Positions 22,431-33,725 of a stretch of 64,000 nt of DNA are shown here, in pieces (the first letter of the stretch is position 1; every line of letters begins with the position of its first letter). Both the position numbers and the translations under genes were made by a program. The notes beneath the pieces are model-generated. The model was given only the letters and a program-made list of their open reading frames with translations, made no database searches and was not told where the DNA came from. Source of the stretch: Galbula dea (Eukaryota; Chordata; Aves; Piciformes; Galbulidae). The DNA lies in NCBI GenBank assembly GCA_013399015.1, contig VWZX01008613.1, positions 407,174-471,173 of the forward strand. The letters run 5' to 3'.

Positions 22431-23614
22431 TCTAGGGCTTCCTGCAAGCATCCTTCCCATGCTAACCTGATCCTCCTGTCCTGCCACTCCAGCCTAGGCA
22501 TCCTACTCAGGCTGCCAGCATGGGCTGCTCCTCTCTAGTTCCTTCCAAGAGCAGAAGGGACAACCAGCATCTTGCATTCAGGAGCAGTGAGAGATCAACA
22601 GCTCTGTGGCTGTGACTTAGCTCTGCTGCAAGACTTGGAAGCAGTAGCTTGTGATTAAAACATATAGGCAGATATTTCTCCCTAATTTAAACAGGGTTGG
22701 GGTTTTATTTTCTCCACTGATAAAAACAGATCCTGTTTACACTGGTTTCCTCCCAGCAACCCTACTCTCCTACCCCCATACATTGTGATGGGGACTGACC
22801 CCAGTGTTGATCAGGGGCTTTCTTGGCTCCTTTCTACTGTACACAGGAAGTATTTCCTTGGAGTGTGTTTATCCATGATTTTTCAACTTTCCTTTCTTAA
22901 TAAAATGATTTTAAAGGGCAGTGCAGGCTGACAGGGAGGTGATTTAACTGTTGCTCTGTCAGAGCATGGGAGATCTGTCAGTTCACTAGAGATGAGAATG
23001 ATTGTAATAGTCTGTTTATTAACTTATTTTGCTTGACAATCATTGCAGGAAATGGCACAGTTTTGATCTTCCTTGCTTCTTTCATACACTGCATTCTTCC
23101 ATGAGCTTTCATTCTCCTTCCTAGAGCTGAGTTTTTGACCCTGCTGGGAACAAGCAAAGTAGAGCAACTGGAAAATATAAGCAAACAGGAACAAATACTG
23201 TACAAGGGAAATGTTCAAAAGGAGAGGTTTGCTTAAAAAACCTCCACCCACCAAAGGCTTTAAGTTTTTTTTAATGTGAAATGAAAAAAACAAATAAAAA
23301 TCCAACCCAAACACCCAACACTTGAGGTCAGATTACTCATTTTCCTTATGTTTTGATGAAAACATGTCAAGCACCAAAATGAAGGATGGGTTCTTACTGG
23401 ATGCTAAACTCAGCATGGGATGATCTCAACCCATGGAATTTTGAAGCTGTGTCTTTGCAGCTACACAGATTGCTGTCTAGATAAATAGATCTCATCTAAT
23501 CAACCCAGTGACATACAGAGATAAAGAAAACATGTGCTTTTCTCCAAAGTTAAGGCTGGACTGTGCTTCTTATGTGCAGTGGGATTTTAACCACCTTTGT
23601 GGTTGTAAAAGAAA
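22431..23614. other. Intergenic stretch, no gene seen
   Basis: Unique-looking sequence upstream of ADRA1D. No exon or repeat is recognised. Confidence 0.45.
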
Positions 23615-24092
23615 GGTTTCTGCCAAGTGGCATGAGAGGAGACATCTACACAGCTTTTAAACACCTCTAGGGATGGTGACTCCTCCACTGCCCTGAGCAG
23701 CCTGGACCAGGGCTTGACAACCCCTGTGGGGAAGACATTTCTCCTAAAGTCCAACCTAAACCTCCCCTGGTGCAATTTGAGGTTGTTTCCTCTTGTTCTA
23801 TTGCTTGTTCCTTGGGAGAAGAGACCAACCCCCACCTGGCTCCAACCTCCTCTCGGGTAGATCTAGAGAGTGAGAAGGTCTCCCCTGAGCCTCCTCTTCT
23901 CCAGGCTAACCAAACCCAGTTCTCTCAGCTGCTCCTCACAACATTTGTGCTCTAGACCCTTCACCAGCTTCATTCCCCTTCTCTGGACACACTCCAGCAC
24001 CTCAAAGTCTTTTTTTGGGGGGTAAGGGACCCAAACCTGAACCCAGGATTTAAAGTGTGGCCTCCCCAGTGCCCAATCCTGGAGGCCAATCC
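23615..24092 (-). repeat. CR1 LINE fragment, about 0.5 kb
   Basis: Antisense CR1 without its extreme 3' tip. Recognised by TTTTAAACACCTCTAGGGAT, CCAACCTAAACCTCCCCTGG, CTCTTCTCCAGGCTAACCAA and GACACACTCCAGCACCTCAA. It covers the ORF2 C-terminal region and 3' UTR, with frame breaks. Confidence 0.9.
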
Positions 24093-25058
24093 CATCTTTG
24101 AGGCCATCAGCAATCAGTGCCTGTGAACATGGGGGAGCTACAGGCATCTCAGGAGGAACAAACCTCCACCCCCAGAGGCAGACACAGCCTAATACAGTGG
24201 CCAGGAGCCAAGGACAGAGGCTGGATTTTTTCGTGTGCAAAGGGAACAGCTCTGAGTGCTATGCTGCTATCTGGGAAGCCAAGGCAGGTGGGATGGGGAG
24301 ATAGAACAAGCAGATAAGGGTGGTTTCTGGGACTGGGTGGACATGTTTGTTATTTCAGTGGGAATGTTGATGTGTTCAAAATGAAGCATTCCTCAGGGAT
24401 GTTCTTTTTTTCCTTTGTCTTTTGCTCTGTTAAGAGCCATAGAATCAAACACTTCAATACCAAGCAGAACATTTTAGATCAGCATTTCAAAACACTTCTC
24501 TTTTTTATTTTTTTGTTTACAGGGGCAAAGCATGAGGCCAACTGCTTCAGAAATTGCTAACAGAGTTAGCAATTAGCAGAACAATTGCTAATGATGATGT
24601 AAAAAGAGCAGTCACTGATGAGCAGAACCAAATAAATCACAGCATAAAAGATAAATCACAGCAGAAGTAAATAGATTTTTACATCTTCTGAGGAATTTGG
24701 CCCAATACACCATGATGCTGCCCAGCTGGCTTTCTTCTTCTCCCAGCTCCAACAAAATCCTCCCTGGCAGAGGTTTGCCTTGCCAGTTCTGGTGACATGT
24801 AACACCAGCCAGCCTGGGCTTTGCTTGTCCTCCAGATGTCACTCTTTGGTGAACTCATGTGCTGCCTGGGACTGTGCAGTGGACAGAGCTTGGCCACCTC
24901 TGTGCTTCAAAACCTTGAAGATATGTTTGGGTCTATAGCATGGGTAAGTAGAGGCTGAGAGAGTTACAGTTTTGTTGTATGCCTGAATTTTTTTCCTTCT
25001 GTTAAAGACTTCCATGAAGTGGAAGCACTGAGAGCAGGAGGAGAACATTTACTTATCC
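24093..25058. other. Intergenic stretch, no gene seen
   Basis: Contains T-rich runs near 24408 and 24500 and a local ATTGCTAA/TTAGCAAT motif cluster at about 24553-24590. No exon is recognised. Confidence 0.45.
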
Positions 25059-25251
25059 CTGCCCTGCAATACTGGCAGGTCCCCTGCAGCCCCAACATCC
25101 CACCAGGAGGATGCTCTGCAAGGCTGGCAGGTCCCTTCCAGCCCCAACATCCCACCAGGAGGATGATCTGCAAGGCTGGCAGGTCCCTTCCAGCCCCAGC
25201 ATCCCACCAGGAGGATGCTCTGCAAGGCTGGCAGGTCCCCTCCAGCCCCAG
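25059..25251 (+). repeat. 52-bp minisatellite, homogeneous array
   Basis: About 3.7 copies of the same 52-bp unit as at 22084-22430, in the same orientation. Unit starts are 25059 (degenerate), 25111, 25163 and 25215, spaced exactly 52. The complete units differ at only two or three positions, so this array is far more uniform than the first. Confidence 0.95.
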
Positions 25252-28113
25252 GGGTGCTCAGCCTTCCTTGACCTCTCTATAAAACATCAGACATGCATCT
25301 CTGGGTCTTTTGGCTTGAATCCTCATGTGGTTCAGCTTCTGCCAATCCCCCTGGTATAACTGTTGAAGAGTGTTCCCATGAGTGATGCTAACCCCATGGT
25401 TCCCTAGTCTGGCAATCTTATTTCCATTAAAGAGGTTGACATCTTTATTTATGTGAATCCCCAGAGTTATTAAAAGAAGAGGAGAACAATATCTCTGGCT
25501 GCTGGTCCAAATATTCCAATCTGATGCAACCTAGAGAGTTAAAAGAGATAATGAACTTAGAAAGCATTAGGCAGCTGTTTGGTTTTAAGATGACAAGTGT
25601 AGGATAGGTTTGGCTCTTCCCCCTGGCTCTGAAGTGACTGCATGACTGCATTTTGATTTGGAGGCCAGAAGGGAACATCAGCTTCATCTTGGCTAGGAAA
25701 AAGTGAGACAACATTGCTGATAGCTCTTTAGTTTGGAGGTGAGCTAGGTCAGAGTAGCCCCACAAAGGAGTTTTGCTAAAGGAATGACCTCACTGCCATG
25801 GTCAGGCTATTTGGATGGCAGCATTGGCTTCTTATTACTTGTTCCCAAGAGATTTTGTGCTGCTTTGTCATTGCAGTCAGTGAACTTGGCCTTCCAGGGC
25901 AGAGCTTTCTATTAGCAAGCAGAGCCAGGGAGGAGAGATAAACATATCTCTGGGACTCCAGAGCTTGAAAAGCAACTGCTTCCTGAGCCTGTGACCCTCT
26001 GCAGATCTATTTACCAGGTGAGTGTCCATCCAAGGGTGTTAGACAGATGATGCCCTTACCAGGCTTTAATGAATTGCTTTGAATTAGACATCCCTGTTTT
26101 CCACTGTAAGGATGCCTCTTCAGATGGGAATGGTATAGAGCTGCAGTTCCCAAATTATTTCACTGGTGGCTTTGTGCCTCAGTACAAGCCCTGTTTCTGC
26201 ATTTGAACTTCCATGGGGTTTGGAAATCTTCCATGTGGTTCCCAAACCCCTTGGAAGTTCAGCAAGTGTCTGTGAGACCTGGCTGCTGTACAGGAGGGGA
26301 GGTGGTCACCTCTTCTTCCATGCTGCTCCAAGGTGCTTTAGACAACACTGCTGGGGGAACTTTTTACCAGGGCATTTGTGACACTGAAGCTTTTCAAGAG
26401 GCCACCTTGTAGCATAGATCCTCTGGCCTGATCTCCCAGGGGAGAGAGGGGGAGATCCAAACCCCAAATGTGGGATCAGATCCCTGTTCCCACTAGTGAA
26501 GAGCTAGCTTCATGTACTGTGTCTTTCAAATGAGACACCCCATTTGGAAAGAAGAGGTTAGAGATCAATTTCAGAAATATTTTACATGTTATCCCCCAGT
26601 GAAAGACAAAGAAACAAAGGTATTAACCAAGATCCTTCAGGGAAAGGAGCCAAATTTTCTGTCTCCACTGTTAGATTTCCTGGATCATTATGGTCCCTGG
26701 TGATCCAGGCTCAGTTGCTTCACAAGGTTGCAGGTTGGAAAGGCTGAGAGAGTTGAACTTCAGGCTGAGGATGTCTTGGCCATGTTTGATGTACAAACAG
26801 CTACCATTTTACCCTTTGCTTGGTGCTATCTCATGTACTTCCCCTCTTTTTCCTTTTTCAGCATTGCCTTGGAAGTCAGAGAGCCCTTGCTGTGGGAACA
26901 CTGGCAGAAGGTGGTTGTCACACAACATGCCAGGTGTCAAAATATCTCTGGGCACTTGGTAGGGTCATGCTTTCTTCTGGTGATAAATCTGTGAGGTCTG
27001 CTTATGTTCTCAAGAGAAATCCAAGTCTGACATGCAAGTCATGGAGCAAACTCCCAGAAGGCATCATCAAATCAATCCTCCTGATCTTGACTATTAGAGA
27101 TCTTGAAATCCAATGAGTCAATCAGGCAGAAGACATGACTTCCAAAGACTCAAGGAAATTACTTTGGAGAAGACAATGAATAATCTTCTTGCATCAGCTA
27201 GCTGAGGAGTTAAATCAGGTCAGGGAAGATCAGGCATTATTAAAACTATCACCATTCTTTTCAGCAGGGACTTGAATCTAAATCTACAGAGAGGAAAAGA
27301 AGTAAAATACACCTCCAGAAAGGGGTGTTAGGAGCAGCCTGACAGACAGTGGGAGAAAAGGGGACAGGTTGGAGGCAGCCACCTGGAAAGAGAAGCAGAG
27401 ACAAACTGGTCAGACCACTTCAAAAAACCATTAGGAACCCAACAGAGATATTCTACCAGTTCTGGTCCAGGAAAGAAATAGGATTTAGTGTTTGCTGGGC
27501 ACTGCTTGGCTAAAGAAGCATCCCTGAAAAACCCCAAAGATGTCTGCTGTCACAGTTACATCAGGACACTGCTAGACAGGGGAAGCCTGGAAGGCTTTTG
27601 ATGGCTACAGCTGCTTCCAGCTTCTGGTTTGGAGTGGTGACTGCTTGGAGGCCATGGTGCAGGAGCACAAAGGAAAGTGCAGTAATCTAATACAGATGTT
27701 TCAGCAGTGAGTGAATCCTTTCTTCTGACAGCAGTTCTCTGGCATTCAGGAAATTGCTGTGGTCAGAGATTAATGCTTTCTACTGCTCTGCTTTCCTTCC
27801 AGGATGAGGGAAAATAAAACATGAGAAATGAATGCAGAAGTTATGGACAGCTGAGAGGCAATCTCAGAGGCTGGGTTTTCCCTGCCCTTCCCCTTTTCCC
27901 CCCCTCCAAACCCATCTTTGCTGGAGAAAGTGACAGAAGCAAAAGTTTGCCTTAAGTTGTATTTGTTTAGGAAGAATATAATAGCCAATTGCTGGAGCCA
28001 ACAAAGGACTCAAGTCCTCACCACCCAGGGGTGTCTCCTAAACCCAAATAATTCTGTGTGGTAGGGGTATCTTAGCACAGCAAGGAAGGGTCAGGAGAGA
28101 GAGTGAACAAGAG
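25252..28113. other. Intergenic stretch, no gene seen
   Basis: About 2.9 kb without a recognised exon or repeat. Small open frames overlap on both strands without domain content. Confidence 0.45.
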
Positions 28114-28307
28114 CATAGAATCATAGTCATAGAATCATGTTGGTTAGAAGGGACCTTTCAGATCCTCAAGTCCAACTGTGACCCCAGCACTGCCAAGTCA
28201 CCACTAAACCATGTCCCTCAGCACCACATCTCCAGGGCTGTTAAACCCCTCCAGGGATGGTGACTCCACCACTGCTCTAGGCAGCCTGGGCCAGGGCTTG
28301 ACAACCC
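28114..28307 (-). repeat. CR1 LINE fragment, 3' end
   Basis: Antisense copy. Its 3' tail at the left shows ATAGAATCATAGTCATAGAATC, followed by GGTTAGAAGGGACCTTTCAG and CACTAAACCATGTCCCTCAG, and it ends at GGCCAGGGCTTGACAACCC. Confidence 0.9.
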
Positions 28308-28529
28308 AAATGAATGCTGTGAATGTTAATAGCTTGGGAATGCTAGGAACTTGTTGGTTTTGTTTTTGTAAGAGAGCTCTTAGCTCCTGTCCCACATTTT
28401 CAGCACACCAAGGTATAAAAATCACTTTGTCTAAGTGACTCACCTCTGGGCACTGCTGATTTGATGAAGTAGGTGTGTGCAGCACTATATTAGTGAGAAA
28501 TTCTGGATATTCATCCACAATGGCTACAT

Positions 28530-28742
28530 AAAGAAAAGCTGCTTTGCTGTGAGGGTGTTGGAGCCCTGGCCCAGGCTGCCCAGAGAGGTTGTGGAGTCTC
28601 CTTCTGGGGAGACATTCCAACCCCAGCTGGAGGTGACCCTGGGCAAGCTGCTGTGGGTAACCCTGCTTCAGCAGGAGGGTTGGACTAGACAATCTTCAGA
28701 GGTCCCTTCCAACCCTTGTCATGCTGGGATTGTGTGATCCTG
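28530..28742 (+). repeat. CR1 LINE fragment, 3' end (second class)
   Basis: Sense copy of the class with GGTGTTGGAGCCCTGGCCCA, GTTGTGGAGTCTCCTTCTGG, GACCCTGGGCAAGCTGCTGT and GGTCCCTTCCAACCC. Rather little diverged from the other members at 29870, 32437, 59836, 62200 and 63950. Confidence 0.92.
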
Positions 28743-29869
28743 ACAGTGATGGCTGTGGCAGAGCTGCCAGATTACGAGTCTCTGAGGATCAATATTCTCT
28801 TAGCTGCAGACTAGCTGTTCAAAAGCAAAATTGCCAAAAAATGAACTAAAGGATAAAAAAAAAAGGCAGCTAATGATATCAAACACAGAGCTATCACTTC
28901 TGCCTCTGATTGGAGGAGCATAAATACACCTACATGCTCTGGAGAGAGTAGAAATGTCATTTACTCACTGGAGTATATAGGTGTATCACTACCTACCAGC
29001 TTTGCTGTTATACTCTTTCCTAGGCAGCTTGCTACTGCCAGAGAAAAGACTCCAGAACACTTTTTTTTTTTGTCCCAGAAAGGCCATTCTTCATGTCTGT
29101 ACTGGAGAAAGAGTCTAAAGCTGTTGTCTGAAATCTGCCTTGGTCATCTTCCCTTTTCTGGCTGTAAGTGTTGAATTTTCCCATGATGAGTGGTTCAGGC
29201 TCACTAGACTGGTTAATGAACTGGAACAATCTCATAAGAGATGGACCCAAACTAGCATTCAGCCAAGAAACATAAATGGTTTGACTACCTGATTAAGAGA
29301 TGAGCTTCAGTCTATTTGCAAGCCAAACCAAGGTCTGTGGGATTTAAGTCAATTCTTATCACAGTCATCCTCTCATGACATGAAATGTAAGAGAGATGAA
29401 TCTCCACATGGTTGGCCAAGATTAGAAAATGTGTAGTTTCCTTCTCATATGATATACTTAACTCCTAAGTATCTGCTGGACAGTATGAGTGCATTCTTTA
29501 CAGTGCTGACTTGCCCAAAGCAATGCTATATCCTTCAAAACAATGTCCTCAAAGCAACAAGTTCTTGGTAAGAAAAGCCTCTATAGCTGAGATATTTGCT
29601 TAATTGGAGCTTCTCTCCAAAAACCAGGTCAGCTTCACAGTAGCAAATCACAGTGATGGTGATTTAATTGAGATGTGTAGCCAAAGCAGGGCATGCCAGG
29701 CAAGACCTGTGCAGGGTATGATACATATTCAGGTTTCTGGGACATTCATCCAAATGATGTCAAGCAAGCTGCCCAGCCCAACAGCTCCTGATTTATTCTG
29801 TCCATTTAAATTGTTGCTTGCCTCTGACTCTTGGCAGTCACAGCCACCAATCCTCATAGACAGGAGACA
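28743..29869. other. Intergenic stretch, no gene seen
   Basis: No exon or repeat is recognised apart from short A and T runs (near 28855 and 29060). Confidence 0.45.
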
Positions 29870-30112
29870 GAATTCCAGCATGGGAAGGGTTGGAAGAAAC
29901 CTCTGATGATGGTCTAGTCCAACCCCTCTGTTAAAGCAGGGTCACCCACAGCAGCTTGCCCAGGATCACCTCCAGCTGGGGTTGGAATCTGTCCCCAGAA
30001 GGAGACTCCACAGCCTCTCTGGGTAGCCTGGTCCAGGGCTCTGGCACCCTCACAGCAAAGAAGTTTTTCCTTTTCTATAATACAGTTAGTTTTTCCTTTA
30101 TGTCTAATACAA
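29870..30112 (-). repeat. CR1 LINE fragment, 3' end (second class)
   Basis: Antisense copy starting CCAGCATGGGAAGGGTTGGA, with GCAGGGTCACCCACAGCAGC and CTGGCACCCTCACAGCAAAG. It ends in the region that precedes the 3' UTR. Confidence 0.9.
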
Positions 30113-30999
30113 ACGGTGTATTTAGTAAATAATTAACAAAAAAAAACAAGGAAAAGACTCCATGCACACAGTGGAAGGGAAAAGCTGAGAACAGTAGTGA
30201 CCAGGTTAAACACTGTGTGCAAAGTCACAAAGCTTAATGTGCTCAGACACAATGATGATGAGGGTGATATAGATGAGCATGCAGAATAGGCAAAGAAACC
30301 AAAGAGATAACTTGTGCAGTCAGTAATGTTCACCTTTGAAAGCTATCAAACTAGCAGGATCCAGCCTCTTTTCCTTTTAGGGTTCCTCTGTCAGCTGAAC
30401 ACAGAACCCTGAGTTAAAATCAGCTGAGCGAGAAAGCTTCTAATTGAAGCATTACAAGACATTTCCTACAGGATATTAAAAGTCCCTAGAATCAGCTCCT
30501 AGAGGGAATACAGTGCAAGAAGATTCAAGCACTAATTAAGCAGACAAACAAATCACAAGGACAGTAAAGAGTCCAGCCAAGAAACTGGGAAACATCTCTT
30601 CTTCATGGAGCTTAGCCACAGTCGATGAACCACAAGAGGAGTCGATGCTGGAATTGGAGCAGTCTTTGTGTTTCCTATAAAGCTAGGATAACAATGACCC
30701 CAAAACCCACTCCAGTGATGGCCCAGTGCTGTGGAAAGCAGCCTCTCCTGCTGTGTGCACCAGCTGGCTTTATGTGATGTTTCATTTGGTTTTAGTGTTT
30801 GTGAGAGCTGCCAGGATTTCTATGCTGTGGAGAGGTCTCTGTCTAGCAGTGATTTACTCCTTTGCTAAACACTGATCTCATCTTTGTCATGTGCCACAGT
30901 CCTCTTCTAACTCTCAGTGTCAAAAGGTTCACCTGACAACTTTGAAGCCACTGGAGAATGAACAGAATTAGTCACAGAGGTAGCTATTGGCAGCACCTG
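30113..30999. other. Intergenic stretch, no gene seen
   Basis: Moderately AT-rich. No exon or repeat is recognised. Confidence 0.45.
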
Positions 31000-31070
31000 G
31001 GGGATGTTGTCCAACACCCTGCCCCAAAAAGGTTTCACTAGATCAGGTTGCTCAGGGCCATGTTTCTGGA
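31000..31070 (-). repeat. Small CR1 fragment
   Basis: About 70 bases resembling the antisense CR1 3' region (ATGTTGTCCAACACCCTGCC, then GATCAGGTTGCTCAGGGCCA). Both ends are lost. Confidence 0.65.
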
Positions 31071-31512
31071 ACACCTCTGAGGACACAGTGTTGCTTTTAA
31101 TACCTGTACCTCTGTTTTTTTAAGTGTTCTTAGATGGACTAAAGGAGGTACTTTCAATCCTGCCTGTGATAATCCCCAAAGAGCCAAAATCCAAACTATA
31201 TATGATAAAGATGCTGAAAAGAATGAATTGCAAGGGTAAAATATTTTAAGCAAGGAAAGAAAAAGGATGGGAGGGAAATGAGAGTTAATTCCTCTTTTGT
31301 ATGGATTGCAACATATATAGAGAGAGATAACAGGGTGCTAGTGCCACAAGTTCTTTAATATTTTGATTGGCAAGGCTGATTTACAAGGTCAAGGAGTCAG
31401 CTGTAGCTAGAGCTGGTTCCTACATGTCCAGACAGCTCTGTAAAAATGTAGCACTTGAAGGGGGAGTGAATCCTGCCAACACTTCCCCAGACATGTTAAA
31501 CTGCTGAGTCCA
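31071..31512. other. Intergenic stretch, no gene seen
   Basis: Contains a short ATATATAGAGAGAGA patch near 31312. No exon is recognised. Confidence 0.45.
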
Positions 31513-31565
31513 ACACAGAATCACAGAATGGTTTGGGTTGGAAGGGATTTTTAAAGGTCTTCATC
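31513..31565 (-). repeat. Small CR1 3' tip
   Basis: Antisense 3' tip only (CACAGAATCACAGAATGGTT, GGGTTGGAAGGGATTTTTAA). Confidence 0.75.
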
Positions 31566-32436
31566 ACTGCTTTGGTGAAGAAAACTTTCAAGACATTGTG
31601 CCAGGCATGTCCCTTGAAGAGATTAGTCTTGTGATCCTTTAGTCAAGAGTCTTTGCAAAGCACATCCTATTCCCAGGCCCTTTGGAACACTTACCTGGCA
31701 CTAACTCCATTCCTATTTACAAATGTTGTAAATTATAGGTGTCACAGGGACTGATAACTGCAAAAACAAATAGCATAAATACTGTTATTTTTCCTACTCT
31801 CTGGTTAGGAATAACAAGTCTCCTTATGGACTAGAAAGCATGATTTTCCCATTTGGAGGAATGTAAAGCATTAATGATTTGGCAGAACAAATGTCCTTGT
31901 AAAGTTAAGTGTCAGAACACATTTTGCCCTCTGATTCCCTCTCAAATTCTCATACAACCCAGCTTAGCCCAGATACACAACCCATAGACATCAGCTCTCT
32001 AGGAGGGGAAGAGGAATGCTTTGTGTAAATGGACAAGAACCCTGAGGAGTTTTAAAGAGAGGAAGTACCCTGAGGTGTCTGAAGTATTTTTTTGATCCAC
32101 AAACAATTTTAAACTGCTTGAAATACACTTTTTTGGGGGCTTCTTTTTGTATGTTTTTCTGTTATCAGCTAAACTTTTGTGTCTTGAATGCATGAGAGCT
32201 ACCCAGAGAGGGTTTGTCAGGAGTGATGTAGGTATGCTCACCTTTAATCCAGGAATCCAGAAAATCCCACAAGTGCTTGGCAGAATCTGAATTAATTCAG
32301 AACCATTTCTGCTCTCCTCCACCATGCTGAAAATCCTAACAGAGCAAGTAAAGAGTCTTTATGTACATACCTGTATATATTTATCTAGGTATGCATTAAA
32401 AAAATCTCTGGGACTTGCCACCCAGTTGGCAGACTC
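31566..32436. other. Intergenic stretch, no gene seen
   Basis: No exon or repeat is recognised. Confidence 0.45.
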
Positions 32437-32725
32437 AAAGAATCCCAGCATAGTAGGGGTTGGAAGGAACCTCTGGAGATCATCCAGTCCAACCCCACTG
32501 CTCCAGCAGGGTCACCCACAGCAGCTTGCCCAGGATCACCTCCAGCTGCCTTGGGAATCTCTCCCCAGAAGGAGACTCCACAACCTCCCTGGGCAGCCTG
32601 GGCCAGGGCTCCAACGTCCTCACAGCAAAGAAGTTTCTCCTCCTGTTCAGATGCAACCTCCTGGGTTCCAGTTTGTGCCCAGTGCCCCTTGGCCTGTCCC
32701 TGGCCACCACCAAAGTGCAGTTGCA
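32437..32725 (-). repeat. CR1 LINE fragment, 3' end (second class)
   Basis: Antisense copy, well preserved, from AATCCCAGCATAGTAGGGGT through GGAGACTCCACAACCTCCCT to CCCCTTGGCCTGTCCCTGGC. The 5' side is truncated near 32725. Confidence 0.93.
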
Positions 32726-33525
32726 GCAGGTCTGTCTAATCTTACACTTGCAGCAGATACGTCTAACAGTAGAGGAAAGCTTCCAAACAACAGCAGTGTT
32801 AAAACCAGGTCTCTCAGACTATTTGTTTTGTGATAGATCTCTAACCTAACTAATGTTACAGGAGATGACATCCTGCCTTTTGCTTTTACTTGTGAAGCAG
32901 TTGTTTGGGCCAGGTGGTGGCCCACCAAAATGATGACTCTACTTAGATGTAAATCAATGCACCAATACTCAGAGGGTTTTCTCACAGCTCACACTAATCA
33001 GAGTGGTTAATATGGTAGTGACTGATGAATCAGATGCTAATAGTATTTGCACTGTGATTACAATTTGGTAATCATGGATTTTATTTACATAATCACCCAA
33101 TGCCAGCCATGATGTGCTGACATTGACAGAGCTTGCAGTAGCACCAGGAGCAACCAGCTGATTGAGTTACTGCAGCAAAATGCTTCTGTTTGCCTTCCAG
33201 ACATGGGTCATGCTGAAAGGCTTCAAAGCATTAAAGTAAGAGTAAACAACAAAGTGAAGCACAATTTCTCTTGTGGGTTTTATGTTTTACCCCATATCTG
33301 GCCACAGGGGACATTTCTAGTGCTGGTAGTAGAAGATATTGTCTTTCTAGGCTGCTGAAAACAAAGTGGGGGGTGATGGAGAAGATGAAGCCAAGGAAAA
33401 AAATATAAGGTGACTGTCTAGGTTTCTATACTAGCAGTAAGGCTTTTAAGAACATAAGGAGTTAAAAAGAAACCCACTCTGAAAGTATCAAAGAACCTTG
33501 GCACCTCTTAACTCCTAGTCTGGAC
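32726..33525. promoter_or_regulatory. Intergenic stretch with possible AT-rich regulatory element
   Basis: No gene is seen. Around 33000-33120 there are several homeodomain-like sites and a 7-bp inverted repeat, TGATTAC (33055-33061) and GTAATCA (33068-33074), plus CTGAT/ATCAG at 33022-33033. Regulatory function is only a guess. Confidence 0.25.
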
Positions 33526-33725
33526 AGAGAAGAAGAGAAGAGAAGGGAAGGGAAGGGAAGGGAAGAGAAGAGAAGAGGAGAGGAGAGGAGAGGAGAGGAG
33601 AGAAGAGAAGAGAAGAGAAGAGAAGAGAAGAGAAGAGAAGAGAAGAGAAGAGAAGAGAAGAGAAGAGAAGAGAAGAGAAGAGAAGAGGAGAGAAGAGGAG
33701 AGGGAGAAGAGAAGGAGAAGAGAAA
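33526..33725 (+). repeat. 200-nt all-purine pentanucleotide microsatellite
   Basis: Every base from 33526 to 33725 is A or G. The tract is built of pentamers: AGAAG-type units dominate the middle and right, a patch of GGGAA units lies near 33543-33565 and GAGGA/AGGAG units near 33576-33600, with mixed units near 33686-33725. Long mirror-like purine tracts can form triplex (H-DNA) structures. Confidence 0.97.

Noticed and set aside
21868..22487. Long frames on both strands (200 codons plus, 171 codons minus) with periodic Cys-Lys-Ala-Gly or Leu-Gly-Gly patterns
   Set aside because: They translate the 52-bp array. Both strands and several frames are open at once, and 52 is not a multiple of three, so no frame preserves a protein repeat.
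25019..25359. Overlapping plus-strand frames with QGWQVP/CKAGRS repeats
   Set aside because: Same minisatellite artefact in the second array.
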